Part shown: piece after piece, positions 25,292 to 37,800 of the stretch
Position numbering within the stretch: the first letter of the stretch is position 1
How the letters are laid out: every line of letters begins with the position of its first letter
Assembly: GCA_013397455.1 (NCBI GenBank)
Contig: VYZB01000036.1
Coordinates: 4,021,183-4,085,182 of the forward strand
Reading direction: 5' to 3'
Source of the DNA: Crotophaga sulcirostris
Taxonomy: Eukaryota > Chordata > Aves > Cuculiformes > Crotophagidae
Length of the DNA: 64,000 bases
Translations under genes and position numbers: made by a program
The notes under the pieces: model-generated
Seen by the model: only the letters and a program-made list of their open reading frames with translations
Database searches by the model: none
Told to the model about the DNA's origin: nothing

Positions 25292-26030
25292 ATTCATAGA
25301 TTATAAAAGCCAGAAGGAACCATGGTGATCATTTACTGTGACCTGCTGCATAACATGTCCATCAGAGATGTCTGAATTAATTCCCATATGAAATAGAATG
25401 TTCTGTTTAGAAAAATAACCTATCTTGTTGAAAGTGTTTCCAGAGATAAGTCTGCCATAATCAGTAGCAAATTATTTTAATGTTTTATTAGTCTTTAGCA
25501 CTTTATAGTCAATCTGAATTTGGCTTACTTCATCTAGATCTTTTGAGTACATTACAGAATTACCTTCTGGATGGATGAATCTTCTATTATGAAGTGCCTG
25601 TTTGTCATGTAGGTAAAGAAATTTGGGGCATGCAAACCCGTAACCTTTCCTTTATTAAGGCAGATTGAATGAACTAGTTACTGAGGGCCATAGAATGTGA
25701 GAAGTATTTTCTGATCAATAGATCATTTATAAACATTTTCTACATGATTAACATCCTTCTAATATTGCAAACCTTGGAGCTGGACAACACAATATCCCAG
25801 TAGGTATTTGCATCACTGCCAAGTACAAAAATACAGATATCTTATCTATTCCCAGTAAACATCTTGTTTATTCAACCAGGGTTTGCGTGACTCGTTTTGA
25901 CCACACTGTTTCATTGGGATATTTTATTTAGATGTCTGAGTCTCTTACTGCCTGTGTCCTCAGATAAGCAATAGGAGACAGATTCTTCTGTTCTGTAAGT
26001 GGGGCTGCATTTGGCCATACTCAATGCATT
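25292..26030 (-). mobile_element. Ancient CR1-family LINE relic, long
   Basis: The plus strand begins GATTCATAGATTATAAAAGC and continues CAGAAGGAACCATGGTGATC. This is the antisense of an old amniote CR1 3' end that I know best from turtles and crocodilians. Matching phrases recur in the right order over about 700 bases: TTAGAAAAATAACCTATCTT, GTCATGTAGGTAAAGAAATT, AACATCCTTCTAATATTGCA, CCAGTAGGTATTTGCATCAC and TTCTGTAAGTGGGGCTGCAT. Divergence is high, with many indels, so it is far older than the other avian CR1 copies here. No coding capacity is left. Confidence 0.75.
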
Positions 26031-28089
26031 AAAAAATACTCAAAAGCATATTGAGTGTTTACACTGGTGCTCATTTTAGCAAGTTGTAATGTAATCACAG
26101 ATATATCATATGGTATATTTTCAAAAACTAACTGCTGTCCACTCTTGATGAAAATGATGATATTTATTTTACCTTGTCCTGTCTGCAGGACTGCAATTTT
26201 ATTTATCTCAGTTACCAGTCTTCCAGCATTCCTCACTGAACTGTGGTAGTGGATTCTTTTCAAATATATTTCTGAGCATGCAAGTTACATTTTTGCCCTT
26301 CTTTCTTTTTTTCTGCTCCTTATAGAAAGAGTGAAGAGAACCAAACAATTAGGAGGTGAGGTAGATTCTTGAAGGTGGGAGCTGCTCATACCCATCTATG
26401 AAACTATCAGTCAGTTTTAATCTTCTGATAGGTTTCATATTGGCTTTGTGTTGCTCTAATTTTGTAAGCAAAATGTGTTGTCAAAGACCTTACAGTAGCT
26501 GAAGAACATTACATCAAGAACACTAATCAGCTGCAATTATTTATCACTTTATTAAGACTTACAATATGATCACAAAGATATTAAGGTAGGTTTTTCCTAT
26601 TATACACTAGAAGAAAAAGCTTTTTCTCCTTAATATCAGTAACTCTGTGAAACTGGACAGGGTTATTGTTACTACATACCATGGTTAGTGCAGAGAACCT
26701 AGATTAATAGGGTAATCTTGGGATGCCAGCCTCCTTTTCCATTTCTGTGACACACTAGGAAACAAATTTTCCAGTGCAGTGCTTGAGAGCTGCTGGAAGG
26801 ATCAGGCAAAGGAAGACTGATAATTCCTACCTTAAGCATTATTTTTGGTGCAAGGCATATTCTTTGTGTTCCACTCAGGTCCTGTTTCTTCTGGGGAATG
26901 TTATTGCATAGGAACATGCTGGCATAATTTTCCCCGTTTGTAGCATAAGTTGACTTCGCAGGATGGTTTGTGTGCATAAACTGGGGAGATCAGACTTGCA
27001 AATGCCAAAGGAACATACTACATATCTTCCTAGAGCACATGTAAATCCTTTGGTTATACTTGTGCATGCAGTTAAGAAGCAGCATTGACTTCTCTGAAAT
27101 TTGATTTTGACTTCTCTGAAGTCTGAATTGTTTAATTGGAGCACCTGGACTTTGATGGGAGTGGACAAGGTTCTGTATTCTACAAATAGCTGTGTCACTT
27201 GTCAAAACAAGAAAAACCTTCACAGTAAATTGTGGCATGTTTATTTCACTCTATACTTGTCTTTCTACATAGTATTCTCTTCTTTTCCTTCCAGACACTA
27301 TGGTGTAATGAATAAAAGCATGAAGCCTTCACAAAAATACTGGAAATAAGCTTGCTTTCATTAAAATTTTCCTGTATAAAGATATTTGCATAACCAGAAC
27401 AAGAATGAGCAATAGAAACATCATAATAAAGTTCAGCCAAAAATTGGACCTTTAAGACGATGCTTCATCAGTGTTATCTAGATAGCAGAACAGAGAAATA
27501 CAATTTAGAAATGAAAGAAAAGAGAAAAAGCCAGAAAGACTGCATTTCTTTTAGTCCAAGGAGGTTATTTAAAAATATTCTATATGTGGCACACTGCAAG
27601 AATAACATTTTTACTAGGAAAACATTTAATTAAAAAATGAAAAAAAGATAGCTACGAAGCATTTAACATTTTCATAAGATACAACACAATCGAGGCCCAA
27701 GACATTGCAAGTTGTATTTCAGGTAGCACATAGTTCCACTTAGTACATAAAATACAACTTCCCCAAAGTAGTCAGTGCCAAGCAAGGGCAGTGGTAAGGA
27801 ATTTAACTGCAAGGCTTGACACTGCAATATCCAGCCTACTGCATTTATTTGTTCTTGCATGTTAGGCTAGAATTACACTGGAATATCTAATGATGCAAAG
27901 GTATGAAATTAAGATGGTGATGTATGAATTATTTGGTTGTGATCACACCTAGTCACTTGTGAATATTAACTATATTTAAGCAAGTTCTTTAAAATATTTT
28001 TCACCTTTTGAACCATTTATTTCTGATACTCCTTCTTCAGTGAATACAGTACTTTGTTAGCCTAGCAGGTTAGCAGAAGAATTCAAAAT
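26031..28089. other. Unique DNA, nothing recognised
   Basis: The 107-codon minus frame at 26875-27198 and overlapping frames near it carry no recognisable motif and overlap each other on both strands. No repeat is identified. Confidence 0.45.
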
Positions 28090-28600
28090 CTCTTATTACT
28101 ACACGGGAATGGGCCTGACTGTGCCAGGAGATAATACTGAGTATACATTTTCTGCTTGTCACAGCCCTTGTGTTCAGTCTCATGAAGACCAGTTTTCAGG
28201 GCTGAACAGGCAGCATGCACAGTGGCTGATCAGATTTCATGATAGCGCTGTGCTTTCGCACCTCAGCCCAGAGCTAGAGACAGCTCCTTTATTATTTGCA
28301 TTATTAATCTTTTCACACCCAGTATGCAGTTATAAATGTAGCATCTGGGCAAATAAGATGGCTAACGACCCTAAAAGGGCATTCTTGTCCAGCACTGCCA
28401 TTATAAAGTGTGGCTGTTTGGTGCTGTAAAGCTTGCAATGGCTCAGCAACTGCAGATAACCCACCTCTCTGCTCTTTGGTCTCTGAAGATGCTGCGCTTA
28501 CCACAAGCAACACAAGGTGCCCACCACCCTGTATTGTTCCCCAGGGCACTGGGTATCTCTGCAGAGATGATTCCTTTAGAGAAATATCTTAGAGAGCTAG
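28090..28600. promoter_or_regulatory. Candidate regulatory block with POU sites
   Basis: A moderately GC-rich block within AT-rich DNA. It holds a perfect octamer ATTTGCAT (28294-28301) that overlaps GCATTATTAAT (28298-28308), which fits the GCATnnnTAAT pattern described for POU3F2/Brn-2. Frames of 60-106 codons on both strands (for example 28109-28429) overlap each other and lack motifs, so I do not call a gene. Enhancer function is inference. Confidence 0.25.
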
Positions 28601-31059
28601 GGCTGTCATGGCTTTCTTCTGTGTTTCCAATTATGTCGTTAACTTTAAGACTATTCCTCTTAGTGTGTTTAATTATCACTAAATTTCCTAGGTCTTTGCA
28701 AATTCCAGTCCCCTTGCCAGGGTGATTTTTTTTTCATTTTAAGGAGTCTGTATCTTTGCTTATGGTTGACTTTCAGTGTCCTTTGTGTTTACAATAACAG
28801 AAACATTGACCCACTATATATGTGCATAATAACTCATAACTTTCTCAGTTTCTGAAACAAATCTAGTTAAAAACCTATACACTTCTATTAATTATTCACA
28901 TACACATAAAAAACATCAGTAAAAGTTCAAAGTGTCCATTGCAACGAATTAGTTTAAACTTACCATCAGGAATTGCTTTTCACCTGCACAAGAGTTAGAG
29001 TATTGTTGCAGGTATCCAGGCAATGTAATTTGCTGAACAAACTGTGTGTTCATGAAGCAAATTTTAAAAGTTATGAGAAAGTACTAGTAAAAGCTCATTT
29101 CTGATTTTGCAAACACAAGCAATTCTTCATGAACAATGAAGCAATCAGTGAATAGAAATTTCACTATGTAGCTCCTTTGAGCAATCTTAAGAAAATGTAT
29201 AGTTTAAATGATGAATATTCAACAGTCCATAAAATACCACAGTTAAGGACTCTTCTCATATCTCTGAATTATGAATAGTTCCAGGAAAAGTGGCTCAGTG
29301 TAGAAGAGGAAACTAAATTTGTCAATTCATTCTCACTGAATTATATGTTAATATTATTATACATAATTTGAATATTGCATCTCATACTTCCTTAGGTCTT
29401 TCATTCCTGTGATCTAAATGCATTTAAGAAATTAAAAAATTGCATTTCATGAAGTCAAGAAACTTGGCTGAGAATGAAATCTACAGCAGATGTTGTAAAC
29501 TCAATTTAAACCACATAAAATAAATCTCTTGGTGGCAATTGCCACATAGTATCATGTTTGAATAACATGGAAACATATTCCAAAGGACAGAATGAATACA
29601 CAGCTACAAACAGATAAAAAAAGCTTAATTACAGCATAATCATTGTCTGGGAAGAGGGAGTGCCTGGCAAAATAGACACCTTCAAGGTCCAGGGAGTGGA
29701 CTACTGCATCTAAAATAGATAAGAGCTACTTTGACAAAGTCCTTTTTGACACTAAAAAGACCAATTTGTCAAAACCAGAAGTCTTTTTCAGAAATAATTT
29801 TAGCTGAAGCTGAGTAGGAAGGTTTCAGAGGAGACTACATATATTTAAAAGAGAATACAAACACAAGCTCCACTTCCTATATTATTAGGTGTCCCCACAC
29901 CTCTCCTTTTTGTGTGTCTGTCTTCAGGTAGGGGAGACCCCACAGTGGGGGACAGTAAGGGAAATGGTACTTGTTGGCAGAAGTAGACAGAGGAGTTTTT
30001 GCTCTTGCAATCCCCAGTTGAAGAATGGCTTTTGGCCACTGGTGGATGCAGAAGCCTTCACCATTTTGTACACTCCCAAAAGACTCTGCAGTCTCGTGTG
30101 CTGATGATCTGCCCAGATTTTCTTTTGCTTTCCCCTCAGCCCAAAAGCTAGAACCTGGGGAGTTGGCCTTGCAAACAGTGGCATCCCCTTTAGTTCAGTT
30201 AAATTACTTCAGTTTTTTAATTGTGAGTAGCAGCTAGTTGTGCTATCTAATAACTGTAATAATTCTCACACTTTCATATAGCTATTCATCTTCAAAGAGT
30301 ATCACTAACATTAACTAATTAATTTTCTGTTTTTCTTCTAAGACACTGAATTGCAAGCTGTGATCATGCATACCACCTCGGTAATTATAATTTTCTTTGC
30401 ATTGAAGATTATTCCAAATACTATTTTTGTTACATTAGGTGTAGTCTTGCAAATGCTAATTTGATCAGATAAGAGTTAAAGCTAAAGTGATTAAATGATA
30501 GAATTTCTGCTTTAAAAACTGCAAGAGTGGCATTCTAGTAATCCTTATTGAAGAAAGACTTCTTTCATCTAAAACTTGAGTATTAAGTACTGAAAAGTAG
30601 TGCTAAAGGACTGGCTTAGACAGTCCAGGCACAGGAGGAATATGAGTGAATCTAACTTTTATAGTATCAGAAAATGATTATATTAAATATTCAAAGTTGT
30701 GCTGCTTTTTTTTTCAGCTCATAGCAGTCTTTTGAGAAAATTTTCTGAAATGATTTTCAGTAAAGCAATAAGGCGAAATTGGTCCTTTTCACCTAAAAGA
30801 AGAAGTACAAAAGCTGCAGTTTTTAACAAATAATTTGGTCAAGATGCATAATGCATGAGCCACTGTGGCACCGACCACTGCTTTCTCCATTATCGACTGC
30901 TTCTATTACTCTAGTGATTATTGCTTCTTACTTAAGGGACAGCAAGTGGTTAAACTAACAGAATTAACTTTCTTTTTGCCTCACTCTGAGATAATAAGAA
31001 TTAAATAATAAAAGGTATTAAAAATGAGCAATAGTGCAGGTTCCTTAAATGTCTTCTGT
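28601..31059. other. AT-rich unique DNA, no gene recognised
   Basis: A short GC-richer stretch at 29880-30190 has overlapping short frames on both strands with no motif. No repeat is recognised. A POU-like palindrome is listed separately. Confidence 0.5.
30844..30856. promoter_or_regulatory. POU-dimer-like palindrome
   Basis: ATGCATAATGCAT is the POU palindromic MORE element (ATGCATATGCAT) with one extra central base, a spacing reported as bindable by POU dimers. Nearby CCACTGTGGC and GTGGTTAAAC add Runx-like words. Binding is not shown by sequence alone. Confidence 0.25.
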
Positions 31060-31450
31060 CTCTTCTCTCTCTAGAGACAAGCACGACGAGGTGAATCTCA
31101 TCATTATTTGTCTTTTCAAGGGCAAAGCTGTGATAGACAGGGCTTAATGTGTATCTTGGTAGAATTGGATTTGGTCCTCAGGGCTGGGCCAGAGGGCTGC
31201 TTTGTTAGATTTGTTAGATTTACTCTCTCCTGTGCTCGCTCTCTACCATAAACAAAATTACCTCTTGGAGCCCTGCATCAGCCGAGCAACCTGAGACTAT
31301 CTCCTTTTCTTGATTTCAGTCACATCTAAATCTGTTTAAACTGTCGACGTGATGATTTGTGGAGAGACAGGGATTAGCAGAAGGGAGATTAACACAGTTG
31401 TCTGTCTTCTTCGAAATAATATACCTGCTGACAGTGAGGGCATTCTTTAA
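31060..31450. promoter_or_regulatory. Candidate conserved non-coding block
   Basis: Compositionally distinct from its AT-rich flanks, without repeat signature or long frame. It includes a GGATTA core (31371-31376, OTX/PITX type), AGATTAACAC just after it, and a doubled TTGTTAGAT (about 31202-31219). The texture suggests an enhancer-like conserved element. Cross-species alignment was not possible. Confidence 0.25.
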
Positions 31451-33194
31451 TTTACATAACTTAGCTCACAAGAAGGGCTTTACGGTTGTTATTGCATTGC
31501 TTTTTTTCTTTCAGCAGTAAAAACTAACCTACTCTGTGCACGTTTAAAACCTTGACAGTATCTTTTTGGTTCCTATAAGACTGAGGGACATGCCCTCCTC
31601 TTTTTCTACATGAAACAAGCTTCTTTCGTGTTTGAGCAATAGGCATTCAAATAGATCATTTAAGAAACGTGTATTAAATTCTGCTGGATATGAGATGTAT
31701 TTCCAGTGCCTGAAAGACAATATATACAGTCCAGTAGAGTCAAAACTCTGTGAACAATTGTTTTGAAATAGAACCATGTTCTGTGTTTTTCTTTCATTTG
31801 CTGGTAAAAATTAGCAGGTTACTTATTCTTCTGATTGTTTAGGAAAATAAACGTCAAGTGGTATTCTTTAATGCTTACCTAGGTAATTCTTATCAAGACT
31901 AACAAGAATTTCTTGAGTAGTATTATGTACTTGGCCTCATGCTGGTGGGGAACAAAGAACTGCAAAAGAATAATAAGAAAATTTAATCTAAAAATAGGAA
32001 TAAGAATGTCTATTTTTCTTCCACTTTCTACATTTTATCTTTGTTCGGTTATAAAGAATAAGGCACAGAGCCTTTTCTTCTGTCCATGTAGGGCTTTATA
32101 AAAGAAATCTTGTTTTGAATTAGGAACTGACTTGTGAGATAGCATTATGCAAGTTAAGGGAAAACACAAGCTGCATGCCAGCAAATTGATAAATGTACTG
32201 TCACAGCTGTGTAAGCTGCAAGAGCTGTATATGCAGGAAAAAAGTAATAATTACATTGAAAAAAGACAGTAGCTTCCTAGGTGTGAAACTTCTTTTTTTG
32301 GCACCTTGTATTTTTATATGAAATCTCACATAAAGGCTGCTTTGTGACTGCTGAGTAATGTGTTGTTCTGTTAGACTGAGGAAGCTTATATAGTTATCTC
32401 CAGCCATGCTTCTCTGGGAGTTGAAGCACTTGCAAAAACACCTGTTGCATCAGAACTGGTAAAGTTTTTCTATTACAGAGCTTCAGTTTGCGGCTCAGCA
32501 CATTACAGAGGAGTGAAGGCAGAGAAGGAGACAGAAACTGTTCTTTTCACCTCCCTCTGTGTCTCACTGAAATGTTAAGCAAGTTTTTTTAAAATGCTGT
32601 AGTTTTTTTAATGCTAACAACTAAAATAATAACAACTAAAAGTGGTCACAAATAAAACGAGTCAGTCGATTGCTTTACCTATTTTCTGAATCAAATCTGA
32701 AGTAAATATGTTTCTAAGGTCTGAAAAAACTTAGTTATTTTTCTTCTTTTTCTTCTTTATATTTATACTTAATGATGATCTTCGAGTGTCCTCGGTTGTG
32801 TGTATTATCTGCGCCTCAAGGAACAGATTCTATTCCTAAACTTCCAAGCTAAACTGAGTAGATGCAAATAATTCAGTTTTGTAGTCAATAACTTTTAGAC
32901 AGGCACCCAGACTTTGAGGTGGTTGATCAAACTTGAGCTGCATCTTTATAATTTATCCATTATTATAGAAATTCCAATAGAAACTGCATTTCCTTATTTG
33001 TGTCAAACCACGATTTTTTAATAGCTCCTGTGACCTGACATTTGGGTTACTTAACACTTGCAAATATCAGCATTTCTTTGAGGGAATAAAGGTGCAGGCT
33101 TAGTCCTTAGGTGTATATAAGTCAAGATGCTGAGCTGAGAGAGATTATCCCAGTGATGACTAAGGGAGGAGGTGTACACAAGTAACATTATCAG
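31451..33194. other. AT-rich unique DNA, no gene recognised
   Basis: No frame above 77 codons and no repeat family. A small CpG-containing patch at about 32775-32825 (around TTCGAGTGTCCTCGG) stands out slightly from the flanks. Confidence 0.5.
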
Positions 33195-33404
33195 TGACAC
33201 ATGCCATTTCAGTGGTGAAATACTGGAACAGGTTGCTCAGAGAGACAGTAGATGCCTCATCTGTGGAAATATTCAAGGTCACGTTGGACGGAGCTCTGAG
33301 AATTCTGACATTGTTGAAGACATCCCTGCTTACTGCAAGGGAGTTGGACTAGGTGACCTTTAAATGTCCTTTCCAACCCAAACTGTTACATGATTCTATG
33401 ATTA
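33195..33404 (+). mobile_element. CR1 LINE, 5'-truncated 3' end
   Basis: Sense-orientation CR1: AATACTGGAACAGGTTGCTC, then AGAGAGACAGTAGATGCC, ATATTCAAGGTCACGTTGGA, GGAGTTGGACTAGGTGACC and TTTCCAACCCAAACTGTTAC, ending in ATGATTCTATGATTA. Roughly 210 bases survive. The 63-codon frame at 33172-33363 is a remnant reading of the element, not a gene. Confidence 0.93.
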
Positions 33405-34664
33405 TTCTTTTTTTTTCCCCTCATATCAATTAATACTGGGCTATTGATTGAAAAAGTCTCAAATGTGAAGAGAGGCTTGTCTTACACAGGTGTAGATAGG
33501 TATGGTAAAGACAAATAACTTCATAAGAAAAGACACACAATGATTAAGAGAGATACAATACCTGATGAATAGATCCTTGAAGTAAAAGGGAGTTGGACAA
33601 CTATATGTTTTCCAGTACATAGGTTAGATCTTATTTTTAATTAATTATACTCCTGAACTGCTGAATTGGTCGGTTTTAGGAAGGACAGTTTTAATTTTAG
33701 CCTTAAAACCCTAAAAGGCTTACTTCTAACTAAATAAACCAGTCAGGAAGAATAAGGCACCTCTATAAATTATCCTGGCATTCAACTTAAGGGAAAAAAT
33801 TATCTGGAAATTACCTTGTATTGCCACAGATAAGAGAAGAATCAAGAAGAGCCAAAGGGATGCTGAGAAAGGCTGCTGAACTGTTCCTGTCTAGTTCAAC
33901 CCATTAGTTTGTTTATTTTCGCTCTTAAGCTTTTCAGAAAAAAATTGAAAACAACCTCTTGACAAAAAGAGTTCATCATTCCTTTTTAGTGTGTGAAAGA
34001 ACAGCAGCTGTTGCCACCAAATCGACAACATGGAAGAATTTCATACTGTTTGCTTTTTGAAATGATCATTTTACTGCGTGCAGGTTTAGAAATATAAGGA
34101 ATTTTGTTCATGCTTGCAATACCTAATCTAAAATGGAAAGAGAAAAACACTTCCTCTAAACTCATTCTGCAAATTAAATTGCTCACAATATTCTCTGTAG
34201 GAATAAAAAATTGCTTGAATGCCCAGCATGAAGAAGCACTGGGTTTAAATACCCAGCATTTCACCTTACTGTGGCTTCATATCAATGGGTTAAATGTATT
34301 ATGTATTCACATCGTTTTAAGCTGCTGGGTATATCAGTTGGATGAATACATTTACTGTTGTTTTTTCAGTTCATCAGTAAATCTAGTACAAAATCTGATA
34401 GTATACCAGTTGGATTTATATTGCTGCAACAGATAGAGATTATTACTGATGCCAAGATGACGGATTTTCTGCTGATTTGATTAGGACAGTAGCTGTGCAA
34501 AGCTACATATTAATATGTAAGAACACTGCAGTCCCCTTAAAGCCCACAGAAAGGAATTTTGTGTTGGATTTAGAAAAACAGATCAGTTGTTTCTCTATCC
34601 TACTACATCTATTAGACAATTCACACAAATTCTTTAATCAGCCTCTTCATATGTGCTAGGAAAT
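33405..34664. other. AT-rich unique DNA, no gene recognised
   Basis: The 110-codon plus frame at 34104-34436 overlaps a 92-codon minus frame (33986-34264). Neither has a motif, and their AT-driven composition argues for chance. Confidence 0.5.
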
Positions 34665-34830
34665 GGGCTTTCCATATTAACCAGGGAAATGTCAACTCAA
34701 GGCTATAGGGGCCGATGCTAATAAGGTTAATGAATAGCTGGCCTGAAAAGCAACAGATGGGCCTAACAGAGCGAGAGCCTTAATGGCATTTATAATGCCT
34801 AGGGTCAACTGCAGTTTATCTTCATTTTTT
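34665..34830. promoter_or_regulatory. Candidate conserved non-coding block
   Basis: A sharply bounded, less AT-rich segment containing GCTAATAAGG, then GGTTAATGAAT (34725-34735, an HNF1/homeodomain-like half-site), AACAGATGGG (an E-box CAGATG), and CTTAATGGCATTTATAATGCC. It has no frame or repeat identity. Dense homeodomain cores in a gene desert are typical of developmental enhancers, but this is inference from texture. Confidence 0.28.
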
Positions 34831-37800
34831 TCTCATTTAAAATATTCCAAAGGAATAATAAAGTAAGTTTAAATTTCCCCCACAGGGAGATGAAATTTTA
34901 TGCAGCACTGTTTATTGAATGTCAATGTGTTTGGTTATAAACAGGGGACTGTTACACTGTGCTAGGACTGTAGTTGTTGCATATTCGAATTTGCAGAGGA
35001 ATTTTTCGTTTCGATCATTTAAAAGAATATTCTTTTTTATCAATTGCTGCAGGTTTTTTCTTTTTTTTTTTATTACAGTCAGGCTAACACAGAAGGTCCA
35101 TTTGTGGTTGTATATTGTAGCTAGATACATGATTATTATGTTAAATTTTATTAGAGGAATTATAAAGGTAGAGTTTGAACATCCACGTTGTGTCCAAAGA
35201 AGACAGAATTCATGCTCATTATGATAGAACATGTAGAAATGACAAGAATATACATCCAGCTGCAGCAGAAAATGTTTCTGATCAACATGTATTTGTAGGA
35301 TCTAACAATACCTTCTGTGACCCCATTGTTCCTCATCCTAGATACATTAGTCTTGCCCTGGTAAGAATAAACTGCACAAGAGGTAATTTATATATTTCTT
35401 TCTGCTGTGAAGGCTCACGGTGATACAAAACTAGCATTAAAAGCACGTGTGTTGCCTTAATTTAGTCTACAAGATTTAAGCTCTACTATCAGCTAAGATA
35501 GGGAAATATAATGTTGAGGAATATTTTAAGAGTTGTCATAACAAAAAGTTTCTTGAATAATCTTGTTATTGAAGAAAAAGAAACAACTGCTTTCTTATTT
35601 AGCTTATATCTCTTTTCAAACAATTCAAAGTAAACATATGGATCCAAAGTAGTTTTACCTGTGCAACTCACTTTTGTACTTGGGAAATGCATGGGAATGC
35701 CAAGGAACATATTGAAGTTTGAGGATTTATGATAGAGGATAAGATTTTAAAGTTCTTGGTCCTAAACTGATGTTGCCAAGTTTGCCATGCCAGATGCTTT
35801 CAAATTACCCCGTTCTGCTTCTTTAGTGCTCCCATAAGTCAGTGATAAAACTCTTATTGACTTTAATGGGGGTAGAGTTGGGCTTTTGAAAATCTCACTT
35901 TATACGGATTTTTAAGAAACTATTGAATTTTTCATAATGAAGACTGTTGATTTCACTACAAGTTTGTGCAGCTCAGTGATTCCAAGTATCAGATGAAATT
36001 TGTCTCACAATATCAGATGTCTAAAACCTAGGTTCCCAAGTCAAGGCTAGCCAGTAGAATATTCAAGGCAGATCTTCCTACTGAGATTGTCCACCAAAGA
36101 GCAGAAGACACAATTAATTATTTAAGATTTCATGACAGAATTAATTTTCCTACTCATTATAAAAGAAGGATTTCTGTACTGACAATCTTAACAATTGGAT
36201 TTGCAGGAATCTACTTCATAAAACTGTCAATTTGAACAAACACAATTAATCAAAAATTTCAGGTGTTAGTTTAATTTACAAGTAACTTTGGATATTTTGG
36301 TAATGAATATAATATTCTGCATGCCATCTACAATGTTTTAGTGCCAGTGAACTGGAAGAGAGATTCATCTATCTCTGAATAATTTACTAATTGTTCTAAT
36401 ATATCTATAAATTTGGCAAAAGTAAGAAAAATATTACTGAATAATTTATGTAATGAATTTTTTAGATCTTGTCAAGTAGTATTTAATCTGATTTGCTCAC
36501 TGATAGCTATGGACTGGAATAAAATTCGTGACATAAATTCAAGACCAGAAAATTTTCAGTCCCACTTAATCATAGAAGGACTTAGATCTGCATATCTATT
36601 TATGACAGATCTATACTCTTTACTAGTCTGAGGACTGGATCATCCTTGTCCAGTACTGTACAGTTGCAACTAGTGGCAAGTTGTATACATATAGTCAGGA
36701 GGAGTGGAATCTATCCAGTTTTCCCTGGAACATCGTAGAACTTATATACTTATTAAACAGGTGATTTTACTCTCTTTTATTTTTATTACTACACAGTGAC
36801 TCTGAGTCAGTTCCAATCCTGGGTTAACAGAAAACAGTTCCATTTGACTTCTGAAAAGTACCATTGCATCATTCCCTGATGTATTTTGAGAAGGAACAAT
36901 TTTAATTAATTGTACAGGTGACATCGTCGTCTCTCTACATGAGTCTTATTTGTTTGGGGTATTGCCTGTCCTCTGACTCATCTGCATGTTTCCTTAATTT
37001 AAATTACTTCATATTTATACAATGTAGTTTTATTCATTGAAGGAAGAGGAAACAAAACCTCACATATTAAATTGAAAGTCAATTACGACATATCTATCTT
37101 GTTCTAATTGCATTCTACATGACTTTGGGGACTTTTATGGTAGGAGAGCTTTTTATTTATCCTGTCTGCTGACTTTTCAGGAGAATAAAAGACACATTTT
37201 TTTGCTAATGATAGTTTTTCAGATACTAACTTCAAAAAAGAATTGTGTTCATCGAGCTACCTCCTATTTCATTATTTTAGATGATAGAGACTATTTTTGT
37301 AAGACAGCTAGATAGTAAATTTCAGTGAGGATTTCAAACTTTTAACTCCAGAATATCACTTGACAATCACAAGATAGGAGAACATAACCAGTCTCTGATG
37401 CTCTTTAATAAATAGATGTAACAGTTTTTAAAAGATAAGCTAAATTCCTCTTTCTTTCTTCCCTTCCCCCCCTCCATGTTGATAGATTTATGATTAGCTA
37501 GAACTCTCCATGCATTAATTTAATGGCTGAATGATCAGTGTTTAGTCTTTTGTACGCTTTCTGTAGTTCAAATCTGTTTAGCACTACAAAATGACACACT
37601 TCTGTTGCCATATGGAAAAATAAAATTCTAATGAAATCTGATAGATGGCACTGTTGGATTGTTGATAGACCATCTTGAGACTGAAGGATATTATTGCTTA
37701 TTAAAGAACTCATTGCTTTAGAGAGCTTGATAGAAACACACTTATTTTAGCCTGTGTTTGTTCAGTAGTAAAAGTCAATGTAGAGGTCTGGTTGTTGGGC

